5,185 bases of DNA, from assembly GCA_916048115.1 (NCBI GenBank), contig CAJZGQ010000080.1, positions 1 to 5,185 of the forward strand, read 5' to 3'. Both the position numbers and the translations under genes were made by a program. This DNA is from an uncultured Streptococcus sp. GTDB lineage: Bacteria; Bacillota; Bacilli; Lactobacillales; Streptococcaceae. The notes beneath the pieces were generated by a model. It did no database searches. It worked only from the letters and a program-made list of their open reading frames with translations, and was not told the DNA's origin. Positions 1 through 5,185 of this stretch are shown here, piece by piece. Within the stretch, counting starts at the first letter, position 1. Each line of letters starts with the position of its first letter.

Positions 1-132
1 TTCCAAAAGAAAAACGCGCCCAAACCTAGACACGAAAGTACAATACGCTTCTTTTAATTGATACGTTTTGTCCTCGGTAGGATTTTTATGAGTCGAGCTC
101 CCCTACTGTCTTAGGCAGTTTTTTCAAACCGT
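1..132 (-). ncRNA. Ribosomal protein L10 leader (rplJ-rplL autoregulatory mRNA leader)
   Basis: This is the 5' leader of an mRNA that runs out of the left edge. The minus strand carries CTGCC, AAGACAGTAGG and, after a short insert, ATCCTACCGAGGA. These are the conserved blocks of the Firmicute L10 leader, to which L10 (or L10-L12) is known to bind to repress its own operon. GTAGG (102-106) is complementary to CCTAC (77-81), which gives the core helix. The leader follows directly on a consensus promoter, and no open reading frame fits the stretch. I infer that rplJ and then rplL start just outside the window. I recognise the family from its conserved blocks; a covariance-model search was not possible here. 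Confidence 0.82.
5..51 (-). terminator. Candidate attenuator at the end of the L10 leader
   Basis: Downstream of the L10-binding core, the minus strand has GAAGCGT (45-51) and then GGGCGCG running into TTTTTCTTTT (5-14). GAAGCGT can pair with GCGTTTT using several G-U pairs, and AAAACG (64-69) offers an alternative perfect partner for CGTTTT. This looks like a pair of mutually exclusive terminator and antiterminator stems. L10 leaders in Firmicutes are known to be followed by terminator-like hairpins. The stem is imperfect and lies at the window edge, so the call is tentative. Confidence 0.42.
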
Positions 133-137
133 AAACT

Positions 138-166
138 AGTTTATCACATATAAAAAAAGAATGCAA
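138..166 (-). promoter_or_regulatory. Promoter of the L10 leader / rplJ operon
   Basis: A -35 of TTGCAT (161-166) and a -10 of TAAACT (138-143) are separated by exactly 17 bases, placing the transcript start near 131-132. The spacer is A/T-rich with a T7 run. This is a strong housekeeping-type promoter, as expected for a ribosomal protein operon. It lies only about 30 bases past the stop of the preceding FNT gene, and its -35 sits inside that gene's terminator hairpin. Confidence 0.75.
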
Positions 167-187
167 GTACTTTTGCAAACTTTTTTT
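152..187 (-). terminator. Terminator of the FNT gene, symmetrical and possibly bidirectional
   Basis: Eight bases after the fnt stop lies a 36-base inverted repeat. On the minus strand, AAAAAAAG pairs with CTTTTTTT and TGCAA pairs with TTGCA around the loop AAGTAC, with one two-base mismatch per arm. The GC core is weak, but each strand leaves the hairpin in a T7 run, so it could stop transcription from either side. The 3' arm also contains the -35 box of the next promoter. Confidence 0.6.
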
Positions 188-194
188 ATATTTT

Positions 195-992
195 TTAGTC
201 GTTGTAAAGACTCTTGATATTATTCAACCAAGCATAGGCAAGTCCCATTAGGACTCCTCCTCCTACCCAGTTGGCAAAGAAGGTAACACCATAGTGACGT
301 AAAATATTTAAAAATTCAAAATGTGGCAATTGGCTAGATACTGAATTAAAGCTTAATAATGAGAAAGAAGCAAAATTAGCCGCCAAGTGTTCATTGGTCA
401 TAAAGACAAACATATAAATAGCAGATAGGGCTAAGAGCACCTTCGCTGTTTCATCTTTGAAATATAGATAAGAAAGAATAGCAATATTTACAAAGATATT
501 GGCAATAACCCCTTCAAAGAAAACGACTTGATTGCTCCGTTGGAGTTTATTTTCTGCCACCGTGGCTAGGAATCCTTTTGGATCGATATGTGCAAAGGCA
601 GTGGTTTGATTGAAAAGAAAAGCTACGATTAAAGCACCAATTAAATTAAAGAAGGTACAATAAAGAAGAATCTCCAAAGCTTTCTTCCAGTGAATTTTCT
701 TTAGATAGGTTCCCGCCGTCAGATACATCATGTTTGATGTGGTTAATTCCGCATTTAAGAATAGGAGGTAAACGAGCCCCCAAGCAAAGATGAATGGAAA
801 TAGAAAACGACCTGATCCAGGTACGAAGGTATTCAACAAGTCTGCAGCAACTGCTCCGACCGCCGTACTTAAAGTAAGAAATCCTCCAGCAAAAATAGAA
901 CGGACTGCATAGCGAGTTTTAGATTTCTGATAGAGATCTTCCTTCTTATTACACGCCGCTCCAACTTTTTGAATAAAATTAGATTCAGACAT
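195..992 (-). CDS. Formate/nitrite transporter (FNT) family channel
   Basis: A 265-residue polytopic membrane protein, close to the usual FNT length. Hydrophobic segments fall near residues 33-51, 63-79, 106-128, 158-178, 185-200 and 236-257, consistent with the six-helix FNT fold that assembles as a pentamer. Two half-helix breaks are visible: AELTTSN (81-87) and NEHLAANF (200-207). The His in the second (H202) matches the central pore histidine of FocA-type channels. Streptococci make formate through pyruvate formate-lyase, so formate export or uptake is the likely role. Nitrite or hydrosulfide transport cannot be excluded from sequence. The start is supported by AAGGAG (999-1004) six bases upstream. 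The gene is monocistronic, with its own promoter and terminator. No truncation is seen. Confidence 0.9.
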   Translation of the reverse strand: MSESNFIQKVGAACNKKEDLYQKSKTRYAVRSIFAGGFLTLSTAVGAVAADLLNTFVPGSGRFLFPFIFAWGLVYLLFLNAELTTSNMMYLTAGTYLKKIHWKKALEILLYCTFFNLIGALIVAFLFNQTTAFAHIDPKGFLATVAENKLQRSNQVVFFEGVIANIFVNIAILSYLYFKDETAKVLLALSAIYMFVFMTNEHLAANFASFSLLSFNSVSSQLPHFEFLNILRHYGVTFFANWVGGGVLMGLAYAWLNNIKSLYND

Positions 993-1027
993 ACTATTCT
1001 CCTTATATAATGTTTGTGAATAAAATC

Positions 1028-1056
1028 ATTATATCATAGAGAGAAAAGTTTGAAAA
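1028..1056 (-). promoter_or_regulatory. Extended -10 promoter of the FNT gene
   Basis: TATAAT (1028-1033) is preceded by TGA, giving the extended -10 form TGnTATAAT. A weak -35, TTTTCA (1051-1056), lies 17 bases upstream. The start point would be near 1021, leaving a leader of about 29 bases with the AAGGAG ribosome site. The -35 is half of a palindrome described separately. Confidence 0.7.
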
Positions 1057-1064
1057 GGTTTTCA
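1051..1064 (-). promoter_or_regulatory. cre-like palindromic operator over the fnt -35 box
   Basis: TGAAAACCTTTTCA is a perfect inverted repeat of TGAAAA/TTTTCA around a two-base centre. It matches the catabolite-responsive element used by CcpA except that the central CG is CC. It covers the -35 hexamer, so a bound protein would repress. Glucose-dependent control of a formate channel would make sense alongside CcpA control of mixed-acid fermentation, but the loss of the central CG weakens the case. Confidence 0.4.
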
Positions 1065-1120
1065 GGAAGAATTCTTAAATTTTCACTATGTACGTTTTAT
1101 ATCGAATAACACAATGTACC

Positions 1121-1154
1121 AAGAAAAAAGAAAAAACAGGCAGATGCCTGTTTT
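1121..1154 (-). terminator. Terminator of the glucosaminidase gene
   Basis: Four bases after the stop codon, AAAACAGGC pairs perfectly with GCCTGTTTT around a four-base ATCT loop (1133-1154). On the minus strand this is followed by the T-rich tail TTCTTTTTTCTT. It is a textbook intrinsic terminator. Confidence 0.92.
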
Positions 1155-1158
1155 AGTT

Positions 1159-1863
1159 TTAATAATTCAAACGGTTTGCCCAAGCGATATCCAAATTCAA
1201 GATTTCTTGTGAAGTGAACTGTTGACGATATGGATTGTATACCGAACCTGTAATACCACCTTGAACATTTGGTGAATCGTATTGAGTTAAATTATAAGTT
1301 TCAATGATGTTATTAAGTTTTGCATAGTAGCTTGTGTCTGTCGCATAAACCCCTGTCAACGCTGCTGTTGCATCTTGATAACTAGAGGTGTTGCTCTTCC
1401 AAGCACCTGCAAAATGTCCTTGTTTCAAAACAGCTACATAGTCTTGCAATGATTCATAGTAAGATGGGTAAGAACGAAAAGCGTCATTAATCGTATAGGC
1501 ATTTCCAGCACCGTCATCTTCCCAAGTTTGCATCACTGCGGATTGACCAGCATAACTTCCTTTAATACCGAAAAGGTTGTAATGTGGATAAGAAGCCAAA
1601 CCAGACTGTCCTGATCCACTTTCCAAGATCGCTTGTGCAATCATAACGGAAGCATAAAGATCATTCTCTTGACCAAGCTGACGAGCTGACTCACCAATTT
1701 GTGAGATGAAAGCTTCAGTTGGGTCTGAGTATGCTTGGTAAGTTCCATCATTAGCACCAACTGATGTTACGTGCTCGCTCATAGCAGCAGCAAATGTCCC
1801 CACTGCTAATACAGAAACGAACAAACCAAACAATTTCGTTTTATTCCGTATTTTCTTCTTCAT
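1159..1863 (-). CDS. Secreted GH73 peptidoglycan N-acetylglucosaminidase (cell-wall hydrolase)
   Basis: A 234-residue exported enzyme predicted to cut glycan strands of peptidoglycan, probably in cell separation or wall turnover. From the chosen start it has a signal peptide: basic KKKIRNKTK, hydrophobic core about residues 11-27, and cleavage after AAA27 or VGA37. A single GH73 domain follows at about residues 48-190. The probable catalytic Glu is E81 in ILESGSG. Other family landmarks are NLFGIKG (96-102) and YATDTSYYAKL (173-183). A tail of about 45 residues rich in Tyr, Gln and Asn follows, with no LysM, SH3 or choline-binding module, so wall targeting is unexplained. An in-frame ATG at 1896 would add 11 residues, but it lies about 11 bases from the predicted transcript start and has no ribosome site, so 1863 is preferred. 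The gene is monocistronic and preceded by a VicR-type box. Confidence 0.9.
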   Translation of the reverse strand: MKKKIRNKTKLFGLFVSVLAVGTFAAAMSEHVTSVGANDGTYQAYSDPTEAFISQIGESARQLGQENDLYASVMIAQAILESGSGQSGLASYPHYNLFGIKGSYAGQSAVMQTWEDDGAGNAYTINDAFRSYPSYYESLQDYVAVLKQGHFAGAWKSNTSSYQDATAALTGVYATDTSYYAKLNNIIETYNLTQYDSPNVQGGITGSVYNPYRQQFTSQEILNLDIAWANRLNY

Positions 1864-1875
1864 AATACAATTTAT

Positions 1876-1879
1876 CTCC
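1876..1879 (-). promoter_or_regulatory. Ribosome binding site that decides the glucosaminidase start
   Basis: GGAG stands 12 bases before the ATG at 1863. This is longer than usual, but it is the only Shine-Dalgarno-like sequence in the region. It lies inside the reading frame of the upstream ATG at 1896, which itself has only AAAAG before it. Confidence 0.5.
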
Positions 1880-1913
1880 AATTGTTTTTTTATCATCTTT
1901 TATCTTTATAGAG

Positions 1914-1941
1914 ATTATACCATATAAATAGAAGAAAACAA
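1914..1941 (-). promoter_or_regulatory. Extended -10 promoter of the glucosaminidase gene
   Basis: TATAAT (1914-1919) is preceded by TGG, making TGnTATAAT. A poor -35, TTGTTT (1936-1941), lies 16 bases upstream, as expected for a promoter needing an activator or relying on the extended -10. The start point is near 1907. Confidence 0.7.
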
Positions 1942-1951
1942 AGCCACTTAT

Positions 1952-1968
1952 ATTACACTTCTATTACA
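1952..1968 (-). promoter_or_regulatory. VicR/WalR response-regulator box
   Basis: TGTAATAGAAGTGTAAT consists of two direct TGTAAT half-sites separated by five bases. It matches the WalR/VicR consensus TGTWAH-N5-TGTWAH at every defined position. It spans roughly -45 to -61 from the predicted start, just upstream of a weak -35, which is an activator position. The WalRK/VicRK two-component system is known to control wall hydrolases in low-GC Gram-positives, and the next gene is exactly such an enzyme. Confidence 0.78.
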
Positions 1969-1979
1969 ATTGCGAGATA

Positions 1980-2013
1980 AATCCAAAACAAAAATGACAT
2001 TTTCATGTCATTT
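1980..2013 (-). terminator. Terminator of the folA-clpX-ysxC operon
   Basis: AAATGACAT pairs perfectly with ATGTCATTT (nine pairs, 1992-2013) around a GAAA tetraloop, followed on the minus strand by TTTTTGTTTTGG-type sequence. The 5' base of the stem lies within the ysxC stop codon, so the terminator begins before translation has ended. Confidence 0.85.
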
Positions 2014-2615
2014 CAATTTATTTCGTAAAACGCATTTTCCAAAATAGCATCCCATGACTTCTCTAGTCCTTCCTTGGTTACCGAAGAAAAGACAATAAAA
2101 GTATCTGCTGGATCAAAATCCAGTTTTTTCTTAATAATAGATTCATGTTTGTTCCATTTTCCACGTGGAATCTTATCTGCCTTGGTCGCTACTAAGATCA
2201 CAGGGATCTCATAATATTTTAAGAATTCATACATCTGAACATCATCTGCAGAAGGTTCATGACGAAAATCGACTAGACTAACGACTGTTTTTAAGTTCTC
2301 ACGACTGGTGAGGTATTCTTCAATCATCCGTCCCCACTTCTCGCGCTCTTTTTTAGAGACACGTGCATAGCCATAACCAGGTACGTCTACCAAACGGAGT
2401 TTATCATCTATATTGAAGAAATTTAGCAATTGGGTTTTTCCTGGTTTACCAGATGTTCTGGCTAGGTTCTTTCGATTTAAGAGAGTATTAATAAAAGAAG
2501 ACTTGCCGACATTTGATCGACCGGCAAGTGCAACTTCTGGAATCTCATCTTGAGGATAATGACTCTTATTTGCAGCGCTTAAGAGGATATCCGCATTATG
2601 TGTGTTAATTTCCAT
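2013..2615 (-). CDS. ysxC: Ribosome-biogenesis GTPase YsxC/EngB
   Basis: A 200-residue cytoplasmic GTPase of the TrmE-Era-EngA-EngB group. It is known to be needed for late assembly of the 50S ribosomal subunit and is usually essential. All G motifs are present: G1 GRSNVGKSS (32-40), G2 around GKPGKTQ with T61, G3 DVPG (77-80), G4 TKAD (144-147) and G5 SSV (177-179). The length is normal for the family. It starts 11 bases after the clpX stop with only a weak AGAAAG-like ribosome site, which suggests translation coupled to clpX. The clpX-ysxC pairing is conserved in streptococci. It is the last gene of the operon. Confidence 0.96.
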   Translation of the reverse strand: MEINTHNADILLSAANKSHYPQDEIPEVALAGRSNVGKSSFINTLLNRKNLARTSGKPGKTQLLNFFNIDDKLRLVDVPGYGYARVSKKEREKWGRMIEEYLTSRENLKTVVSLVDFRHEPSADDVQMYEFLKYYEIPVILVATKADKIPRGKWNKHESIIKKKLDFDPADTFIVFSSVTKEGLEKSWDAILENAFYEIN

Positions 2616-2626
2616 ATTTTATCTTT

Positions 2627-3859
2627 CTAGGCTGTTTCAAGAATTGGTTTTTCAGTTCCATCTACAGCTTCTTTTGTGATTCGAATAAGTTTGACATCTT
2701 CTTTACTTGGAATTTCAAACATGACATCCATCATGGTTTCTTCGATAATCGAGCGAAGTCCACGAGCTCCAGTTTTTCTTTCGATAGCTTTATTCGCAAT
2801 CTCTTGAAGGGCTTCATCGTCAAATTCCAATTCAACATTGTCATAAGAGAGCAAGGTTTGGTATTGTTTTACCAAGGCATTGCGTGGCTCTTTTAGAATA
2901 CGGACAAGGTCGTCAACTGTCAATTGCTCAAGAGCCGCAAAGACTGGAAGACGTCCAATCAATTCTGGGATAATTCCAAATTTTTGAATATCTTCTGCAA
3001 TGATTTCTTGCATGTAAGAGCTGGATTCATCGATGGCTTTATTGTTCTTACCGAAACCGATGACTTTTTCACCGAGACGTTGCTTAACAATTTCTTCGAT
3101 TCCATCAAAGGCTCCTCCTACGATGAAGAGAATATTCTTGGTATCTACTTGGATCATCTCTTGTTGAGGGTGTTTGCGTCCCCCTTGTGGTGGTACACTA
3201 GCGACAGTTCCTTCGATAATCTTCAAGAGGGCTTGTTGCACCCCTTCACCAGAAACGTCACGCGTGATAGAGACATTTTCACTCTTCTTAGCGATCTTAT
3301 CGATTTCATCGACGTAGATGATGCCTCGTTCTGCACGCTCGATGTTGAAATCAGCTGCTTGAAGAAGTTTCAAGAGAATATTTTCAACGTCTTCTCCCAC
3401 ATAACCGGCTTCTGTCAAGGCTGTTGCATCTGCAATGGCAAATGGGACATTCAGACTACGTGCTAAGGTTTGGGCCAAGAAAGTCTTACCTGAACCAGTA
3501 GGGCCAATCATGAGGATGTTTGATTTTTGCAATTCAACATCTGTCTCGTCTTCGCGCGTATCGTGGAAGTTGATGCGTTTGTAGTGGTTATATACCGCTA
3601 CAGCAAGGGCACGTTTGGCACGATCTTGACCAATCACATAGTGGTTCAAGATATTGAGCAATTCGATTGGTTTTGGAACTTCGCTAAGGTCTGCAAGGAC
3701 TTCTTCTGCTAGCTCCTCACGGATAATTTCTTGTGCTAACTCTACACATTCATTACAGATAAACGCATTGTTCCCTGCAATGATTTTTTGGACTTCATCT
3801 TGACTCTTTCCGCAAAATGAACAATAAACCATCATATCATTATTTTGATTCGTTGGCAT
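2627..3859 (-). CDS. clpX: ATP-dependent Clp protease ATP-binding subunit ClpX
   Basis: A 410-residue AAA+ unfoldase that selects proteins and threads them into the ClpP chamber. The N-terminal zinc domain has C13, C16, C35 and C38. The AAA+ core shows Walker A GPTGSGKT (119-126), pore loop GYVGED (152-157), Walker B IIYVDEID (180-187), the RKH loop (228-230), the ClpP-docking IGF loop (267-269), an arginine finger in IGRLP (R303) and sensor 2 GARGLR (364-369). Everything needed for a working ClpX is present at normal length. GAGGG lies five bases before the ATG. The gene starts 38 bases after the small membrane ORF. I see no CtsR heptamer pair or CIRCE element upstream, so expression probably follows the folA promoter. 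Confidence 0.98.
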   Translation of the reverse strand: MPTNQNNDMMVYCSFCGKSQDEVQKIIAGNNAFICNECVELAQEIIREELAEEVLADLSEVPKPIELLNILNHYVIGQDRAKRALAVAVYNHYKRINFHDTREDETDVELQKSNILMIGPTGSGKTFLAQTLARSLNVPFAIADATALTEAGYVGEDVENILLKLLQAADFNIERAERGIIYVDEIDKIAKKSENVSITRDVSGEGVQQALLKIIEGTVASVPPQGGRKHPQQEMIQVDTKNILFIVGGAFDGIEEIVKQRLGEKVIGFGKNNKAIDESSSYMQEIIAEDIQKFGIIPELIGRLPVFAALEQLTVDDLVRILKEPRNALVKQYQTLLSYDNVELEFDDEALQEIANKAIERKTGARGLRSIIEETMMDVMFEIPSKEDVKLIRITKEAVDGTEKPILETA

Positions 3860-3897
3860 GTATTCCCTCTTTCTGTCATTTTCTGTTTCTATTTAGT

Positions 3898-4068
3898 TTA
3901 AAATAAGGTCATGTAAAAGGCGTGAATGGAATTCACAAGATTGGTAAAAGCATTTAGTAAGAATAAAATAGCGAGGCCAAACCGTTTTTTACGAAAGGTT
4001 TGTAAGGCGCAAATCAAACAGATGACACATAGGACAGCTGTAAAAAAACCAAAGACACTTCGCTCCAT
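3898..4068 (-). CDS. Small two-helix membrane protein between folA and clpX
   Basis: A 56-codon frame starting MERSVFGFFTAVL and ending HAFYMTLF. It has two hydrophobic segments (about residues 4-24 and 30-46) joined by the basic turn TFRKKRF, so it is probably a membrane hairpin. The ATG shares its A with the last base of the folA stop (TAATG), and AAGGA (4078-4082) lies nine bases upstream inside folA. This is good evidence that it is translated by coupling or reinitiation. A small ORF in this same position, between the dihydrofolate reductase gene and clpX, is from memory also present in pneumococcus, which argues that it is real. I do not recognise a named domain and assign no function. 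Confidence 0.8.
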   Translation of the reverse strand: MERSVFGFFTAVLCVICLICALQTFRKKRFGLAILFLLNAFTNLVNSIHAFYMTLF

Positions 4069-4577
4069 TAGTCTAAATCCTTTCTCTTATAATAGTTAAC
4101 CGTAAAATCATATGGGTTCTTCTCATCTTTTGGATGATGGACTTGATGGACTCTTTCATAGTGGCTCTCTTCAAATTTTGGTGCCAATGTATCTCCATCA
4201 ATCGTTGCATGAATCATGGTCTGGATTAACTCTTCCAACTGGTCAGCGAAGAGCCTTAAAATCTTACTGCCTCCAATAATGTAAAGATTCTTCTCTTGGT
4301 TCTGATACCACTCTAAGACTTCTTCTTTGCTGTGCATGACGAGTACAGCATCATTTTCAGGATCGTAGGCTTGATCTTGCGTTAAGATAATGCTAGTCCG
4401 ACCTGGTAGAACCCGTTTTTTCATACCATCAAAGGTCACTCTTCCCATGAGAATCGCTTGCCCCATGGTTGTTTCTTTGAAATGCTGAAGCTCAGCTGGC
4501 AGATACCAAGGCATCACTTGGTCCTTTCCAATAATGCCATTTTCAGTTTGAGCCCAGATACCAATTATCTTTTTCAT
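4068..4577 (-). CDS. folA: Dihydrofolate reductase
   Basis: A 169-residue cytoplasmic enzyme that reduces dihydrofolate to tetrahydrofolate with NADPH; it is the target of trimethoprim. The N-terminal strand IIGIWAQ, the Met20-type loop GKDQVMPWYLP and the substrate-binding acidic residue E29 in LPAELQHFK are visible. So are the NADPH-binding LMGRVTF (43-49) and LYIIGGSKIL (98-107), and the C-terminal DEKNPYDFTV strand. The residue matching pneumococcal I100, whose change to Leu is known to give trimethoprim resistance, is Ile here (I101). AAAGGA (4585-4590) lies seven bases before the ATG. It is the first gene of the four-gene operon and its stop overlaps the start of the next ORF. Confidence 0.97.
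   Translation of the reverse strand: MKKIIGIWAQTENGIIGKDQVMPWYLPAELQHFKETTMGQAILMGRVTFDGMKKRVLPGRTSIILTQDQAYDPENDAVLVMHSKEEVLEWYQNQEKNLYIIGGSKILRLFADQLEELIQTMIHATIDGDTLAPKFEESHYERVHQVHHPKDEKNPYDFTVNYYKRKDLD
4078..4082 (-). promoter_or_regulatory. Ribosome binding site of the 56-codon ORF, inside folA
   Basis: AAGGA within AGAAAGGA lies nine bases before the ATG at 4068 and within the last codons of folA. It supports translation of the small ORF and its coupling to folA. Confidence 0.6.
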
Positions 4578-4604
4578 TCTCTCATCCTTTACACTGATAC
4601 TTCT

Positions 4605-4613
4605 ATTTTATCA
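4605..4613 (-). promoter_or_regulatory. Extended -10 promoter of the folA operon
   Basis: TGATAAAAT gives a TGn-extended -10 with TAAAAT at 4605-4610. No convincing -35 is found at 16-18 bases; TTGAAA further upstream is 24 bases away. The start point would be near 4598, leaving a leader of about 20 bases. A short inverted repeat, AACTA/TAGTT (4639-4650), lies upstream and could be an operator, but this is unsupported. Confidence 0.5.
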
Positions 4614-4677
4614 AATTTTCTTATAAAAGACTGATTTCAACTATCTAGTTTAGAGGATATTTTTTCAAATACAAACA

Positions 4678-4706
4678 GAAAAAACCGCGAGATTTTCGCG
4701 GTTTTT
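4678..4706 (-). terminator. Terminator of the LPXTG surface-protein gene
   Basis: AAAAACCGCGA pairs with TCGCGGTTTTT (11 pairs, 4680-4706) around a five-base loop. On the minus strand it runs into TTTTTTC. It lies 17 bases after the stop codon and separates the surface-protein gene from the folA promoter. Confidence 0.93.
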
Positions 4707-4723
4707 CTTAGCCACAAGTTAGC

Positions 4724-5185
4724 TTAGTCTTCTTTTTTGCGTTTTGCAAATCCGAATAATGAGAGACCTGCTAAAGCGCTAAAGATTGCAAGACCGGCAG
4801 TAGAAGATTCTTTTGTTCCTGTGTTTGGAAGTTGTGCAGTAGGATTTTGTGGATCGATATACTTCACTTCTTCTTTCGTTTCTGGAACGACAGGAATCAT
4901 TGGTTCTTCTGGTTTTGGTTGTGGAGTAGGCTGTGGCTGTGGCTCTGGTGTCGGAGTTGGATCCGGCATTGGAGTTGGTGTCACAGTCTTCTTGTAGATA
5001 TGTTGAGTGTTTCCATCTTTATCTACAACAGTCTTCACGAAGTCATAACCTGGGATATCCTTCTTCGGTTGTTCCCCATCTTCTGTTGGGTTACCTGGGA
5101 TTGGGTCCCCATTTTCGTCTACATATGAAGTCGTAACTTTTTCATAGACGTGTTCTGTATCACCATTAGGCAATTTCTTCGTTTC
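4724..5185 (-). CDS. LPXTG cell-wall-anchored surface protein with MucBP-like repeats (5' end missing)
   Basis: The last 153 codons of a larger gene; the frame is open to the window edge (first visible residues ETKKLPNGD), so the start and signal peptide are outside. Order: the end of one repeat (1-16), a full repeat (about 17-66, with YVDENGDPIPG and IPGYDFVKTVVDKDG), a Pro-rich wall-spanning tract (about 70-101, PTPTPEPQPQP type), the sortase motif LPNTG (119-123), a hydrophobic span (about 129-146) and the tail KRKKED. The phrase GDTEHVYEKV recurs as GNTQHIYKKTV 50 residues later, giving the repeat period. The repeats resemble the MucBP family of streptococcal and lactobacillal adhesins. 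Sortase A should anchor the protein to peptidoglycan. Ligand and full length are unknown; host attachment is an inference. Confidence 0.88.
   Translation of the reverse strand, partial: ETKKLPNGDTEHVYEKVTTSYVDENGDPIPGNPTEDGEQPKKDIPGYDFVKTVVDKDGNTQHIYKKTVTPTPMPDPTPTPEPQPQPTPQPKPEEPMIPVVPETKEEVKYIDPQNPTAQLPNTGTKESSTAGLAIFSALAGLSLFGFAKRKKED

Noticed and set aside
1101..1110. ATCGAATA resembling the competence cin-box TACGAATA on the plus strand
   Set aside because: It mismatches in the first two bases and no plus-strand gene lies downstream.
2924..3466. 180-codon open frame on the plus strand
   Set aside because: It lies wholly within clpX, opposite a perfectly conserved AAA+ protein, has no ribosome site or promoter, and its translation resembles no domain; it is a shadow frame.
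3860..4720. Search for CtsR or CIRCE operators before clpX and folA
   Set aside because: No GGTCAAA-type tandem heptamers or long CIRCE inverted repeat are present in 3860-3897 or 4578-4723; TTTGAT near 4612 is part of the extended -10.
4737..5136. Overlapping plus-strand frames rich in Gly/Val or Trp/Leu
   Set aside because: They are antisense readings of the Pro-rich and repeat region of the LPXTG gene; the low-complexity composition comes from the Pro codons on the other strand.
5171..5173. TTG codon as a possible start of the surface-protein gene
   Set aside because: The frame stays open to the window edge, the preceding residues continue the repeat pattern, and a protein starting here would lack a signal peptide.

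Overview
This window reads as a low-GC Firmicute, almost certainly a Streptococcus of the viridans type (mitis/sanguinis groups). The support is the folA - small membrane ORF - clpX - ysxC gene order, a dihydrofolate reductase resembling that of pneumococcus, a VicR/WalR box before a peptidoglycan hydrolase, and a ribosomal protein L10 leader. I cannot fix the species from the sequence alone. Every gene I can support lies on the minus strand, so the biological order runs from high to low coordinates.

Layout in transcription order. (1) 5185-4724: the 3' end of a surface protein, cut by the window edge, with MucBP-like repeats, a Pro-rich wall-spanning tract and an LPNTG sortase signal, closed by a strong terminator. 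(2) 4613-1980: an extended -10 promoter, then an apparent four-gene operon: folA (dihydrofolate reductase), a 56-codon two-helix membrane protein overlapping the folA stop, clpX (ClpXP unfoldase) and ysxC/engB (ribosome-assembly GTPase). It ends in a GAAA-loop terminator that overlaps the ysxC stop codon. (3) 1968-1133: a VicR/WalR box, an extended -10 promoter, a secreted GH73 glucosaminidase and its terminator. (4) 1064-152: a promoter whose -35 lies in a cre-like palindrome, then a formate/nitrite-type (FNT) channel and an A/T-flanked hairpin. (5) 166-1: a consensus promoter embedded in that hairpin, followed by the L10 autoregulatory leader. rplJ itself should begin just beyond the left edge.

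Functionally this is mostly core housekeeping: folate, proteolysis, ribosome assembly and ribosomal stalk control. It is interleaved with separately regulated envelope genes: wall hydrolase, surface adhesin and anion channel. I do not see a wholly new system. The most useful non-routine observations are the VicR box, the promoter built into the fnt terminator, the cre-like operator on fnt, the tiny coupled membrane gene between folA and clpX, and a likely misplaced start of the glucosaminidase. No transposons, CRISPR arrays, tRNA or rRNA genes were seen, and no intergenic stretch exceeds 300 bases.
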